Positions 55,490-63,317 of a DNA stretch of 64,000 bases are shown one piece after another. Position 1 is the stretch's first letter. Each line of letters begins with the position of its first letter. This stretch comes from Mesoflavibacter sp037029465 (GTDB taxonomy: Bacteria > Bacteroidota > Bacteroidia > Flavobacteriales > Flavobacteriaceae): assembly GCF_037029465.1 (NCBI RefSeq), contig NZ_JAYMEM010000004.1, positions 1 through 64,000 of the forward strand. The letters are read 5' to 3'. Both the position numbers and the translations under genes were made by a program. Under the pieces are notes generated by a model. That model had not been told where the DNA came from, searched no databases, and saw only the letters and a program-made list of their open reading frames with translations.

Positions 55490-55542
55490 CACCAATTTAA
55501 AAATACGTCAATTGCCTAATGTTATATGATATTGTCTTCACT

Positions 55543-55550
55543 TAAATTTG
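55543..55550 (+). promoter_or_regulatory. -7 box for the secreted protein between sufD and sufS
   Basis: TAAATTTG lies 14 bases before the ATG at 55565. A longer frame from 55526 would start upstream of this box, so the later ATG is preferred. Confidence 0.6.
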
Positions 55551-55564
55551 ACAAAAACAATATC

Positions 55565-56374
55565 ATGAAATATCTAAGCACATTTATTTGCCTAATCATC
55601 ACTTCTCTAGCAATAGCGCAAAACAATCCTTTAATTAAAGAAGCTCCTTTAAATCCAATAGTTTTAAAGTACAAACTAGAACATTTCAATTTAGTAGGAA
55701 ATATTGAAACCGTAACACTTAACAACTCATTCCAGTTACAATTTAATGAAGATGGTTTATTGGTTAAAGTATATAACAATGTATACGATGCTGATAAAAA
55801 ACTAACCACAGAATATAAGTATCCAAATAAAACAACAATATTAGAGACAAAATATGAAGGAGAAAACGGTGTAATAAACTCTAAATACACGTTAAACAAT
55901 GACCAAAACATCATTCATTACGAAGTATTGAATACAAAAGACATTCCTGAGTATTATATTTTAGACCCAATCACATACGAGTATAAAGACCAATTACTTG
56001 TAAAAGCTTCTTCAGATAAAAGTAAACATAACTATAACTACAAAACTGAAACTACAACTTACAAATACGATAGCGAAAAAAGGCTTATACAAACTAGTTT
56101 ATTGTATGATAATGAAGAAGACATAAAATTTAGAAACACTTACGATTACTCTAAATTTAATGAAGGAAAAATTTTAATCTTAAGAGACAACGGTTATTAC
56201 GAGATTAATCAAGAATACAATAGCAAAGGAACATTGACTTATGAGACAGTTAAAGAAAATGGTTACCGTGCAAATCCAAAATCTAAAGTCTACCGCAATC
56301 CTAAGTACGATGAATATGGAAATTTATCTACCTTTAGTGATGGAGAATACAGATATACTTTTTTCAAAAAATAA
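55565..56374 (+). CDS. Secreted protein with YD-like beta strands, function unknown
   Basis: The start at 55565 (269 residues) gives a clean signal peptide ending AIAQN. The rest is composed of Tyr/Asn/Lys-rich beta hairpins such as 'TEYKYPNKTTIL', 'TYKYDSEKRLIQTSLLYDN' and 'INQEYNSKGTLTYE', reminiscent of single YD repeats and of MORN-like strand turns in Bacteroidota secreted proteins. I cannot name a family. It has its own promoter and lies between sufD and sufS on the same strand. Confidence 0.68.
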   Translation: MKYLSTFICLIITSLAIAQNNPLIKEAPLNPIVLKYKLEHFNLVGNIETVTLNNSFQLQFNEDGLLVKVYNNVYDADKKLTTEYKYPNKTTILETKYEGENGVINSKYTLNNDQNIIHYEVLNTKDIPEYYILDPITYEYKDQLLVKASSDKSKHNYNYKTETTTYKYDSEKRLIQTSLLYDNEEDIKFRNTYDYSKFNEGKILILRDNGYYEINQEYNSKGTLTYETVKENGYRANPKSKVYRNPKYDEYGNLSTFSDGEYRYTFFKK

Positions 56375-56419
56375 TCTCTAAATAAATTATAAAAATTCCA
56401 TTTTAAGCATTACAAATAG

Positions 56420-56427
56420 TAAATTTG
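56420..56427 (+). promoter_or_regulatory. -7 box of sufS, four bases from the start codon
   Basis: TAAATTTG-TAGC-ATG leaves no room for a leader, the same arrangement as thiL. Confidence 0.6.
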
Positions 56428-56431
56428 TAGC

Positions 56432-57646
56432 ATGCTAGATGTAAATAAAATAAGACAAGATTTTCCAATACTTAACAGACAAGTAAACGGCAAACCTTTA
56501 GTGTATTTTGACAATGCTGCAACATCGCAAACACCACAACAAGTTATAGATGTTATTGTAGATTATTATTCTAATTACAATGCAAACATACATCGTGGTG
56601 TACACGCGTTAAGCCAAGAAGCAACAGATAAATACGAAGCTGCACGTAAAACTATCCAAAATCATTTTAATGCAAAACACATCTATGAAGTTATTTTAAC
56701 TTCAGGAACAACACACAGCATTAACTTGGTTGCAAATGGATTTGCTTCACTTTTAAATGAAAAAGATGAACTTATTGTATCTGCATTAGAACATCATAGT
56801 AACATAGTTCCTTGGCAAATGCTTTGCGAAAAAACAGGCGCAACACTTAAAGTTATTCCAATGAATAATCACGGTGAATTAGATATGGATGCCTACACTA
56901 ATTTACTTTCTAAAAACACAAAATTAGTCTTTGTTAATCATATTTCTAACGCATTAGGAACCATTAATCCAATTGAGACTATTATTGAAAAAGCACATCA
57001 AGTTGGTGCTGCTGTTTTAATAGATGGTGCACAAGCTTGTCCACATATAAAAACAGATGTTCAAGCATTAGATGTCGATTTTTATGTGGCATCAGCACAC
57101 AAAATGTGTGGACCAACAGGTGTTGGTATGCTTTACGGAAAAGAAGAATGGTTAAAAAAACTTCCACCTTACCAAGGTGGCGGAGAAATGATTAACCAAG
57201 TTACTTTTGAAAAAACAACATACGCAGGTTTACCTCATAAATTTGAAGCAGGAACACCAAACATTTGTGGCGGCATTGCTTTTGGAGCCGCAATAGATTA
57301 TATGAATGCTATCGGCTTTGATAACATTTCTAATTATGAGCATGAGCTTTTAGAATACGGCACACAAAAACTTTTAGAAATTGAAGGCTTAAAAATCTAC
57401 GGAACTTCAAAAAACAAAACATCGGTAATATCTTTTAACTTAGAAAGTATACATCCTTATGATGTTGGTACGTTATTAGATAAAATGGGTATTGCTGTTC
57501 GTACAGGTCATCATTGTACACAACCTATAATGGATTTTTATAAAATACCTGGTACAGTAAGAGCTTCATTTGCATTTTACAACACCAGAGAAGAAATAGA
57601 TGCTTTGGTTACTGCAGTTAAAAAAGCAAAAATGATGTTAAGCTAA
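56432..57646 (+). CDS. sufS: Cysteine desulfurase SufS
   Basis: This 404-residue PLP enzyme takes sulfur from cysteine and hands it to SufE. The PLP lysine lies in 'VASAHKMCGPTGVG', the phosphate-binding 'SGTTHSINLVANG' is near residue 90, and the active-site Cys is in 'RTGHHCTQPIM', the SufS/CsdA type II form. 'FDNAATSQTPQQVID' opens the domain. A terminator follows, so sufS is transcribed on its own. Confidence 0.96.
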   Translation: MLDVNKIRQDFPILNRQVNGKPLVYFDNAATSQTPQQVIDVIVDYYSNYNANIHRGVHALSQEATDKYEAARKTIQNHFNAKHIYEVILTSGTTHSINLVANGFASLLNEKDELIVSALEHHSNIVPWQMLCEKTGATLKVIPMNNHGELDMDAYTNLLSKNTKLVFVNHISNALGTINPIETIIEKAHQVGAAVLIDGAQACPHIKTDVQALDVDFYVASAHKMCGPTGVGMLYGKEEWLKKLPPYQGGGEMINQVTFEKTTYAGLPHKFEAGTPNICGGIAFGAAIDYMNAIGFDNISNYEHELLEYGTQKLLEIEGLKIYGTSKNKTSVISFNLESIHPYDVGTLLDKMGIAVRTGHHCTQPIMDFYKIPGTVRASFAFYNTREEIDALVTAVKKAKMMLS

Positions 57647-57668
57647 ACTCGTCTAAAAAAACATATTT

Positions 57669-57699
57669 CAAGCACTTCCTTAAAAGAAGTGCTTTTTTG
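57669..57699 (+). terminator. Terminator after sufS
   Basis: The stem AAGCACTTC/GAAGTGCTT with a 7-base loop is followed by a T-run, 23 bases after the sufS stop. Confidence 0.9.
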
Positions 57700-57775
57700 T
57701 TTTATTGAAATTGTCATTTCATCGAAAAGTTAGAATTTTAACAATTAAATATTTATTTTTTTATGATTTAAATTA

Positions 57776-57783
57776 TATATTCG
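57776..57783 (+). promoter_or_regulatory. Probable -7 box for the M43 protease
   Basis: TATATTCG has one mismatch to TAnnTTTG and lies 29 bases before the ATG. Confidence 0.35.
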
Positions 57784-57812
57784 ACAACAATAACTAATAA
57801 AACATAACAAAA

Positions 57813-58886
57813 ATGAAAAAAATCTTTTTAGGAATGGCTAGTCTTGCTTTGCTGTTTATGTCTTGTAATGACGATCAAAGCGAAGCACTGAATGAAGAAC
57901 AAGCAAAAGTAGACATGTCAGATTTTTACTTGTACACAGATGCCGATAATGATGAGGCTGCAAGAGCTGCACAAGGAAAAGGTGTTTGTTACTCAATGGT
58001 AAACCTAAACCGTTTATTAAATGAAAATCCTGGTTTAGATAAAAAGATGTATGATATAGAATATAACACGAGAAGTTTCTTAGTCAATGCAAAACCTGGC
58101 GGAGGAAATGGAAACGGAAATGGCGGCGGACCAGGCGGTGGCGGTTCTGGTGGCGGCGGTGGAGACACTACAGATAACTTAGGTGTGGTAAACATTCCTG
58201 TGTATGTGCATGTAGTTTACAGCAACTCTGCTCAAAATGTTAGTGATCAACAAATTAATGCTCAAATCTCTGTATTGAATGATGATTTTAGAGCTTCTAA
58301 TAATGATGTTAACCAAGTACCTTCAGAATTTGCTGGTTTAGTAGCTGATACTGAAATCAACTTTACATTAGCAGGTACATTTAGACACTCAAACTCAACA
58401 TCTGCTTGGAGCACAAATGATGCGGTAAAAGCAGCATATCCACCAGTAACACCTTCTACTCACTTAAATATTTGGGTATGTAACATTAGCGGTGGTATTT
58501 TAGGATATGCACAATTTCCTGGTGGACCATCTGCAACAGACGGAGTTGTAGTATTATACTCTAGCCTACCAGGCGGATCTGCTGCGCCATACAACCAAGG
58601 AAGAACATTAACTCATGAAGTAGGACACTACTTAAACTTACGTCACATTTGGGGAGACGGAAGATGTAAGCAAGACGATTTTGTTGCAGACACTCCATCT
58701 TCAGACGGACCAAACTACGGTTGTCCTTCTTACCCAACTGTTAATTGCCGTTCTAACGACATGACTATGAACTACATGGATTATGTAGATGATGCATGTA
58801 TGTACATGTTCTCTCAAGGTCAAAAAGAAAGAATGAGAGCTATCTTCCAAACAGGCGGATCAAGAGCTGCTTTAGTAGGGAACTAA
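57813..58886 (+). CDS. M43-family zinc metalloprotease lipoprotein with glycine-rich linker
   Basis: This 357-residue protein has lipobox LFMSC (C18). An N-terminal region (20-93) is followed by a linker of about 24 residues that is nearly all Gly and Asn (95-118). The pappalysin-type catalytic domain (120-357) contains the zinc motif H268-E-VG-H272-YLNLR-H278 and the Met-turn 'MTMNYMDYVDDACMYMFS'. Several Cys probably form disulfides ('CKQDDF', 'YGCPSY', 'VNCRSND'). It should act outside the cell, tethered to the outer membrane through the flexible linker. It has its own terminator and is probably unrelated to Fe-S assembly. Confidence 0.92.
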   Translation: MKKIFLGMASLALLFMSCNDDQSEALNEEQAKVDMSDFYLYTDADNDEAARAAQGKGVCYSMVNLNRLLNENPGLDKKMYDIEYNTRSFLVNAKPGGGNGNGNGGGPGGGGSGGGGGDTTDNLGVVNIPVYVHVVYSNSAQNVSDQQINAQISVLNDDFRASNNDVNQVPSEFAGLVADTEINFTLAGTFRHSNSTSAWSTNDAVKAAYPPVTPSTHLNIWVCNISGGILGYAQFPGGPSATDGVVVLYSSLPGGSAAPYNQGRTLTHEVGHYLNLRHIWGDGRCKQDDFVADTPSSDGPNYGCPSYPTVNCRSNDMTMNYMDYVDDACMYMFSQGQKERMRAIFQTGGSRAALVGN

Positions 58887-58908
58887 TTTCTCTCAAGTTA
58901 TAAAATTT

Positions 58909-58938
58909 AAAAAGACGCCAAATTTGGCGTCTTTTTTG
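58909..58938 (+). terminator. Terminator after the M43 protease
   Basis: The near-perfect palindrome AAAGACGCCAAA/TTTGGCGTCTTT is followed by a T-run. Confidence 0.9.
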
Positions 58939-58971
58939 TATTATTATAGTAAATAATAAATTTCAATTAAG

Positions 58972-59451
58972 ATGAAAACCTACACTATCATACTTATAAC
59001 CATATTTTTAAACGCATGTGGTGCTACTAAAAATATGCAATCTGACTTAGCTGAAAACAGTACAGAAACGTCAACTATGTCTAAAACAAATCAAACAGAA
59101 AACATGATTTTTGAATATACAGCCATTACTAGAGGTAGTTACACTATGGTAAAAGCTAATAAAGACACTATTACTTATCAATTATCGCGTGCGTCTAAAG
59201 AAGAAACCAAAGATTGTACTAAACAAAATTGGGATACACTAACTAATCTAGCTAGTAATGTTGATATAACAAAAATAGACCAGTTAGAAGCGCCAAGCAA
59301 AGCACACCAATATGATGGCGCAGCTATCGCAAATTTAAATGTAACTGTAGGAGATAAAACATACCGCACACAATCTTTTGACGCAGGTAATCCTCCAAAA
59401 GAAATAGCAGAGATAGTCAATTATCTTTTAAGCTTAACGCCTAAAAATTAA
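58972..59451 (+). CDS. Small lipoprotein upstream of sufE, function unknown
   Basis: This 159-residue protein has lipobox FLNAC (C16). The mature part starts with a Ser/Thr/Asn-rich linker. A compact domain follows with 'MIFEYTAITRGSYTMVKANK' (20 residues), a Cys in 'KDCTKQNWDTL', and 'GAAIANLNVTVGDKTY'. It resembles small Bacteroidota lipoproteins of unknown role. No operon partner is certain: sufE follows 79 bases later with its own promoter. Confidence 0.7.
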   Translation: MKTYTIILITIFLNACGATKNMQSDLAENSTETSTMSKTNQTENMIFEYTAITRGSYTMVKANKDTITYQLSRASKEETKDCTKQNWDTLTNLASNVDITKIDQLEAPSKAHQYDGAAIANLNVTVGDKTYRTQSFDAGNPPKEIAEIVNYLLSLTPKN

Positions 59452-59476
59452 GGACAGTTTAACAGCAAATCAAGGC

Positions 59477-59505
59477 TTGCAATAGCAGAATATTCATTAA
59501 TTTTG
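59477..59505 (+). promoter_or_regulatory. Promoter of sufE (TTG-N18-TAATTTTG)
   Basis: A -33 TTG (59477-59479) and a -7 TAATTTTG (59498-59505) are 18 bases apart. The ATG follows 25 bases later. Confidence 0.68.
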
Positions 59506-59530
59506 CAACAGAAAAAGACGGAAACAATTT

Positions 59531-59956
59531 ATGCCTAGTATAAAAGATATTCAAGAAGAAATAATAGACGAATTTTCAATGTTTGAAGATTGGGAAGAGC
59601 GTTACCAATACATGATTGACCTTGGTAAAACCTTGCCTTTAATTGACGAGCAATACAAAACCGACGATCATATAATTAAAGGTTGTCAAAGCAAAGTTTG
59701 GGTACATGCTCAAATGGATGAAGATAAAGTTGCCTTTACTGCAGATAGCGATGCTATAATTACCAAAGGGATTATTGCTATTTTAATTCGTGTGTTTTCA
59801 AACCAACACCCAAAAGATATTATCGAAGCAGATACCGATTTTATTGATAAAATTGGATTAAAAGAACACTTATCACCTACTAGAGCAAACGGATTAGTTA
59901 GCATGATTAAGCAATTAAAAATGTATGCAATTGCTTATCAAACACAATTAAAATAA
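59531..59956 (+). CDS. sufE: Sulfur acceptor SufE
   Basis: This 141-residue protein accepts persulfide sulfur from SufS on the conserved Cys in 'IIKGCQSKVWVHAQ' and passes it to SufBCD. The N-terminal 'FEDWEERYQYMIDLGKTLP' and the 'SPTRANGLVSMI' helix are typical. It leads a set of three closely spaced genes (SufE, DUF59, DUF2480). Confidence 0.95.
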   Translation: MPSIKDIQEEIIDEFSMFEDWEERYQYMIDLGKTLPLIDEQYKTDDHIIKGCQSKVWVHAQMDEDKVAFTADSDAIITKGIIAILIRVFSNQHPKDIIEADTDFIDKIGLKEHLSPTRANGLVSMIKQLKMYAIAYQTQLK

Positions 59957-59972
59957 TTTCGCTTTCGCGGAA
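59957..59972. repeat. Short palindrome element, copy 2
   Basis: TTTCGCTTTCGCGGAA, identical to 35331-35346, begins directly after the sufE stop codon and lies 12 bases before the next start. Confidence 0.55.
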
Positions 59973-59984
59973 TAACAAAAGAAA

Positions 59985-60305
59985 ATGAGCACAATAGATA
60001 CAGCCGAATTAGGAGAAAAAATAGTAAAGGTTTTAAAAACTATTTACGATCCTGAAATACCAGTAGACATCTACGAATTAGGATTAATTTACGACGTATT
60101 AGTAAACGAAGATTACGAAGTAAAAATCCTAATGACCTTAACTACACCAAACTGTCCAGTTGCAGAAACTTTACCTCTTGAAGTAGAAGAAAAAGTAAAA
60201 TCTCTTAACGATATTAAAGATGCAGAAGTAGAAATTACTTTTGATCCACCATGGTCACAAGACTTAATGAGTGAAGAAGCAAAACTAGAATTAGGAATGC
60301 TATAA
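59985..60305 (+). CDS. sufT: DUF59/SufT-like Fe-S maturation protein
   Basis: This 106-residue protein of the MIP18/PaaD-like family has 'IYDPEIPVDIYELGLIYDV', the conserved Cys in 'TTPNCPVAETLP', and 'VEITFDPPWS'. The family helps load Fe-S clusters into target proteins. Its place 28 bases after sufE and the known occurrence of this family in SUF operons support the assignment. Confidence 0.9.
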   Translation: MSTIDTAELGEKIVKVLKTIYDPEIPVDIYELGLIYDVLVNEDYEVKILMTLTTPNCPVAETLPLEVEEKVKSLNDIKDAEVEITFDPPWSQDLMSEEAKLELGML

Positions 60306-60316
60306 AAGCAATCAAA

Positions 60317-60820
60317 ATGGCAGACGAAATTATAAACCGCGTAGCCAATAGCAAACTACAAGTTATAAACTTAGAAGATTTTTATCCTGAAGGTAAACGT
60401 GTAGTTTTTGATATTAAAGATTGGTTATACGAAGGATTAGTACTTAGAGAGAAAGATTTTAGAGCTAGCGTAAAAGCATACGATTGGTCACAACATAAAA
60501 ATCAATTTGTAGCATTAACCTGTAGTGCAGATGCTGTTATTCCTGATTGGGCATTTATGTTATTGGTCGTAAATCTAGAACCATTTGTCGAAAAGTCCCA
60601 TATTGGAAGCCTTGAGGATTTAGAGACTTCAATTTATCAAGATAAAATCAATCAATTAGACACCTTAATTTACCAAGATAAGCCAGTTATTATAAAAGGT
60701 TGTAGTAATAAGCCAGTACCCATAAACGCTTATACTATGCTTACTTCTAAGCTTAAAAAACATGCAAAATCTATCATGTACGGAGAAGCGTGTTCTTCTG
60801 TACCGTTATTTAAACGTTAA
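60317..60820 (+). CDS. DUF2480-family protein of the suf cluster
   Basis: This 167-residue cytoplasmic protein belongs to a Bacteroidota family of unknown function recognisable by 'VINLEDFYPEGKRVVFDIKD' and 'KAYDWSQ'. Four cysteines are present ('LTCSAD', 'KGCSNKPVP', 'GEACSS'), which might ligate a metal or cluster. It starts 11 bases after the DUF59 gene, so a role in Fe-S maturation is a fair guess but is not shown. Confidence 0.82.
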   Translation: MADEIINRVANSKLQVINLEDFYPEGKRVVFDIKDWLYEGLVLREKDFRASVKAYDWSQHKNQFVALTCSADAVIPDWAFMLLVVNLEPFVEKSHIGSLEDLETSIYQDKINQLDTLIYQDKPVIIKGCSNKPVPINAYTMLTSKLKKHAKSIMYGEACSSVPLFKR

Positions 60821-60901
60821 CAACTCTGTTAATTATTTAATTCGTTGATTTAAAGATAATTATGCTTTTATGGTAATTTTATTAAAGTAAAAGCTAAAGC
60901 A

Positions 60902-60909
60902 TATCTTTG
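60902..60909 (+). promoter_or_regulatory. -7 box of the DUF3078 gene
   Basis: TATCTTTG lies 28 bases before the ATG. It is followed by the same GCACTC bases as the suf promoter at 49753. Confidence 0.6.
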
Positions 60910-60937
60910 CACTCGCTTTATTAAAAACTTAAATTTT

Positions 60938-61843
60938 ATGAAAAAAGTATTACTTATCGGAGCATTATTTTTAGGAATCGTTTCCGTAAATGCTCAAACT
61001 AAAGAAGAATTAAAAGCTGAAAAAGCTGAAAAACAAGCACAAGCTGATAAGTTTCAAGCAGAAGCAAATGCTATACAAGCTCAAATAGATGCTTTACCTG
61101 GTTGGAGAGTTGGTGCTTTTGGTACCATTGGTGGAAGTATCTCTGAATTTAACAATTGGTATGCTCAAGCAGCACCTAACAACAGTTCTGGTAATATTGG
61201 TTTTACTGTAAATGGTTACGCAAATTTAATTGAAGAGAAATTTTTCTGGCGTAATAACTTAAATGTGAATTTAGGTTGGGTAAAATTAGATGATAAAGAC
61301 GATCCAACAGATAGTGATAAGTTTAGAGAAAACACAGACGTTTTCAACATCACTTCGCTTTACGGTAGAAAAATAAGTGATAAATGGGCTGTTTCTGGAT
61401 TAGGAGAATACAGAACAACATTATTAAACAACTTTAATAACCCAGGTTATTTAGACCTTGGTGTTGGTGCAACTTGGACACCAATAGAAAACTTAGTAGT
61501 TGTGATTCATCCATTAAACTACAACTTTGTTTTTGCTGATGAAGGTACTGTTTTTGAATCTTCTTTAGGTGCTAAATTTGTTGCAGACTACACAAGACAA
61601 ATTGGTAAAATAAACTTTAAATCTAACTTTTCTGGTTTTGCTAGTTACAAAAGTGGTGACTACTCTAACTGGACTTGGATTAACAGTTTTGGGTATACAT
61701 TATGGAAAAACATAGGTGTTGGTTTTGACTTTGGTTTAAGAAGTAACAAACAAGAAGCTGCAGCTTACCAAGGTGTAAGTTTAGATAATGCAGATAATGA
61801 TTTACAATCTTACTGGTTATTTGGTTTAAACTATAAACTATAA
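60938..61843 (+). CDS. DUF3078-family outer-membrane protein
   Basis: This 301-residue protein has a signal peptide (1-19, ending VNAQ). A short Lys/Ala/Gln-rich coiled coil (20-53) is followed by a 240-residue beta-barrel-like domain rich in Trp, Asn and Gly ('FFWRNNLNVNLGWVKLDD', 'YGRKISDKWAVSGLGEYRT') and ending in 'LFGLNYKL'. The family is typical of Bacteroidota and of unknown function; an outer-membrane barrel with a periplasmic helix is likely. The gene has its own promoter and terminator. Confidence 0.88.
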   Translation: MKKVLLIGALFLGIVSVNAQTKEELKAEKAEKQAQADKFQAEANAIQAQIDALPGWRVGAFGTIGGSISEFNNWYAQAAPNNSSGNIGFTVNGYANLIEEKFFWRNNLNVNLGWVKLDDKDDPTDSDKFRENTDVFNITSLYGRKISDKWAVSGLGEYRTTLLNNFNNPGYLDLGVGATWTPIENLVVVIHPLNYNFVFADEGTVFESSLGAKFVADYTRQIGKINFKSNFSGFASYKSGDYSNWTWINSFGYTLWKNIGVGFDFGLRSNKQEAAAYQGVSLDNADNDLQSYWLFGLNYKL

Positions 61844-61865
61844 TAAATACTCTAGATTTAGATAT

Positions 61866-61903
61866 AAAAAAAGTGCTCCCCAAAAAGGAAGCACTTTTTT
61901 TAT
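61866..61903 (+). terminator. Terminator after the DUF3078 gene
   Basis: The stem AAAAAAGTGCT...AGCACTTTTTT contains one bulge, runs into seven T and directly abuts repeat copy 2. Confidence 0.88.
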
Positions 61904-62000
61904 GCGTTAGGGATTGAGCTATTGTTGGAGCACATCTTTGATTGCGACTAGCGAAAGCCCGACGCACTTTTGTCATTAAAAACAAAAGTGAGTAACGCCC
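61904..62000. repeat. Flavobacterial intergenic repeat, copy 2
   Basis: The element begins GCGTTAGGGATTG and ends GTAACGCCC, so the ends (GCGTTA/TAACGC) can pair. The 48-base core (61916-61963) matches copy 1 at 46 positions. An extra hairpin, CACTTTTGT/ACAAAAGTG, is inserted near the end. Like copy 1 it sits directly downstream of a minus-strand gene (hflX). Confidence 0.75.
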
Positions 62001-62008
62001 AAATTATT

Positions 62009-63238
62009 TTACTCTTCTTCGCCTAAGTTTTCGTAATCGTAATCCGGATACAAGAAGTGATTATAAGGAAAACGTGTAACGTGTATTTCTCTTACTTCAT
62101 TATATACACGCTTTTTAAATTCTTCTAAGTTTTTCTTGTTTAGCGCAGAGATAAATAAAGCATTGTCTTCTCCTACTCTATTCATCCAAGTCCTTTTCCA
62201 TTCAGCTAAACTATAATGATCTGTGGTACGTTCAGCAGTTAAGTCGGTTTCATCAAATGGTTCTGCCTTATAAGCATCAATCTTATTAAACACCATAATT
62301 GTAGGTTTGTCTGCGCTATCAATTTCACCTAAAATTTTATTTACAGAAGCAATATGTTCTTCAAAATTTGGATGCGAAATATCTACAACATGTAGCAATA
62401 AATCTGCTTCACGCACTTCATCTAACGTACTTTTAAAACTTTCTACCAATTGTGTTGGCAGCTTACGTATAAAACCAACAGTATCTGTTAATAAAAATGG
62501 TAAATTCTGAATTACAACTTTTCTAACTGTAGTATCTAAAGTTGCAAATAGTTTGTTTTCTGCAAAGACTTCAGATTTACTAATGGTGTTCATCAAAGTA
62601 GATTTACCGACGTTTGTATAACCAACTAAAGCTACACGCACCATTTTACCACGGTTACCACGTTGCACAGCCATTTGCTTATCAATAGTTTTTATTTTAG
62701 CCTTTAACAATGCTATTTTATCACGTACAATACGTCTATCGGTTTCAATCTCGGTTTCACCTGGTCCACGCATACCAATACCTCCTTTTTGACGCTCAAG
62801 GTGTGTCCACATTCCTTTAAGTCTTGGTAACAAGTATTCGCATTGTGCTAATTCTACCTGCGTACGTGCATAACTAGTTTGAGCACGTTGTGCAAAAATA
62901 TCTAAGATTAAGTTGGTACGGTCTAATACTTTAACACCTAAAATCTTACTAATATTGCGTTCTTGTGCTGCGCTTAACTCGTCATCAAAAATGGCTGTCC
63001 CAATTTCATTATCATCAATAAACTGCTTTACCTCTTCCATTTTACCTGTACCAATAAATGTTTTTGGATTAGGCATCTCCATTTTTTGGGTAAAACGTTT
63101 TTTTACTTCTCCGCCTGCTGTATAGGTTAAAAACTCTAGTTCATCTAAGTATTCTTTAGATTGTGCTTCGTCTTGTTCTCTTGTTACTACACCAATTAAT
63201 ACGGCGCTTTCTAATTCTATGTCTTTTTTCTCTAGCAT
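62009..63238 (-). CDS. hflX: Ribosome-associated GTPase HflX
   Basis: This 409-residue GTPase has the HflX N-terminal domain ('YTAGGEVKKRFTQKMEMPNP', 'FIGTGKMEEV', 'FDDELSAAQERNI') and a coiled-coil linker ('GGIGMRGPGETEIETDRR'). The G domain has G1 'GYTNVGKST', G3 'DTVGFIRKLP' and G4 'NKID'. HflX splits stalled or hibernating ribosomes, especially after stress. It is divergent from the endonuclease/exonuclease/phosphatase gene, with facing promoter boxes in between. The minus-strand stop is followed by repeat copy 2. Confidence 0.96.
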   Translation of the reverse strand: MLEKKDIELESAVLIGVVTREQDEAQSKEYLDELEFLTYTAGGEVKKRFTQKMEMPNPKTFIGTGKMEEVKQFIDDNEIGTAIFDDELSAAQERNISKILGVKVLDRTNLILDIFAQRAQTSYARTQVELAQCEYLLPRLKGMWTHLERQKGGIGMRGPGETEIETDRRIVRDKIALLKAKIKTIDKQMAVQRGNRGKMVRVALVGYTNVGKSTLMNTISKSEVFAENKLFATLDTTVRKVVIQNLPFLLTDTVGFIRKLPTQLVESFKSTLDEVREADLLLHVVDISHPNFEEHIASVNKILGEIDSADKPTIMVFNKIDAYKAEPFDETDLTAERTTDHYSLAEWKRTWMNRVGEDNALFISALNKKNLEEFKKRVYNEVREIHVTRFPYNHFLYPDYDYENLGEEE

Positions 63239-63254
63239 ATAAATATTTATATTG

Positions 63255-63262
63255 CAAATTTA
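63255..63262 (-). promoter_or_regulatory. -7 box of hflX
   Basis: The minus strand reads TAAATTTG, 16 bases before the ATG. Confidence 0.55.
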
Positions 63263-63279
63263 CATAATTGTAGCCACAA

Positions 63280-63287
63280 TAAATTTG
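63280..63287 (+). promoter_or_regulatory. -7 box for the endonuclease/exonuclease/phosphatase gene
   Basis: TAAATTTG lies 30 bases before the TTG start at 63318. It is divergent from the hflX box, 17 bases apart. Confidence 0.55.
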
Positions 63288-63317
63288 CTATTTTTAGACT
63301 TTTAAAATTCTATCCTT

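Noticed and set aside
57989..58195. Minus-strand proline-rich reading frame
   Set aside because: It is the reverse-strand shadow of the Gly/Asn linker of the M43 protease.
62307..63125. Plus-strand frames of 67-70 codons opposite hflX
   Set aside because: They are antisense to a highly conserved GTPase and carry no features of their own.
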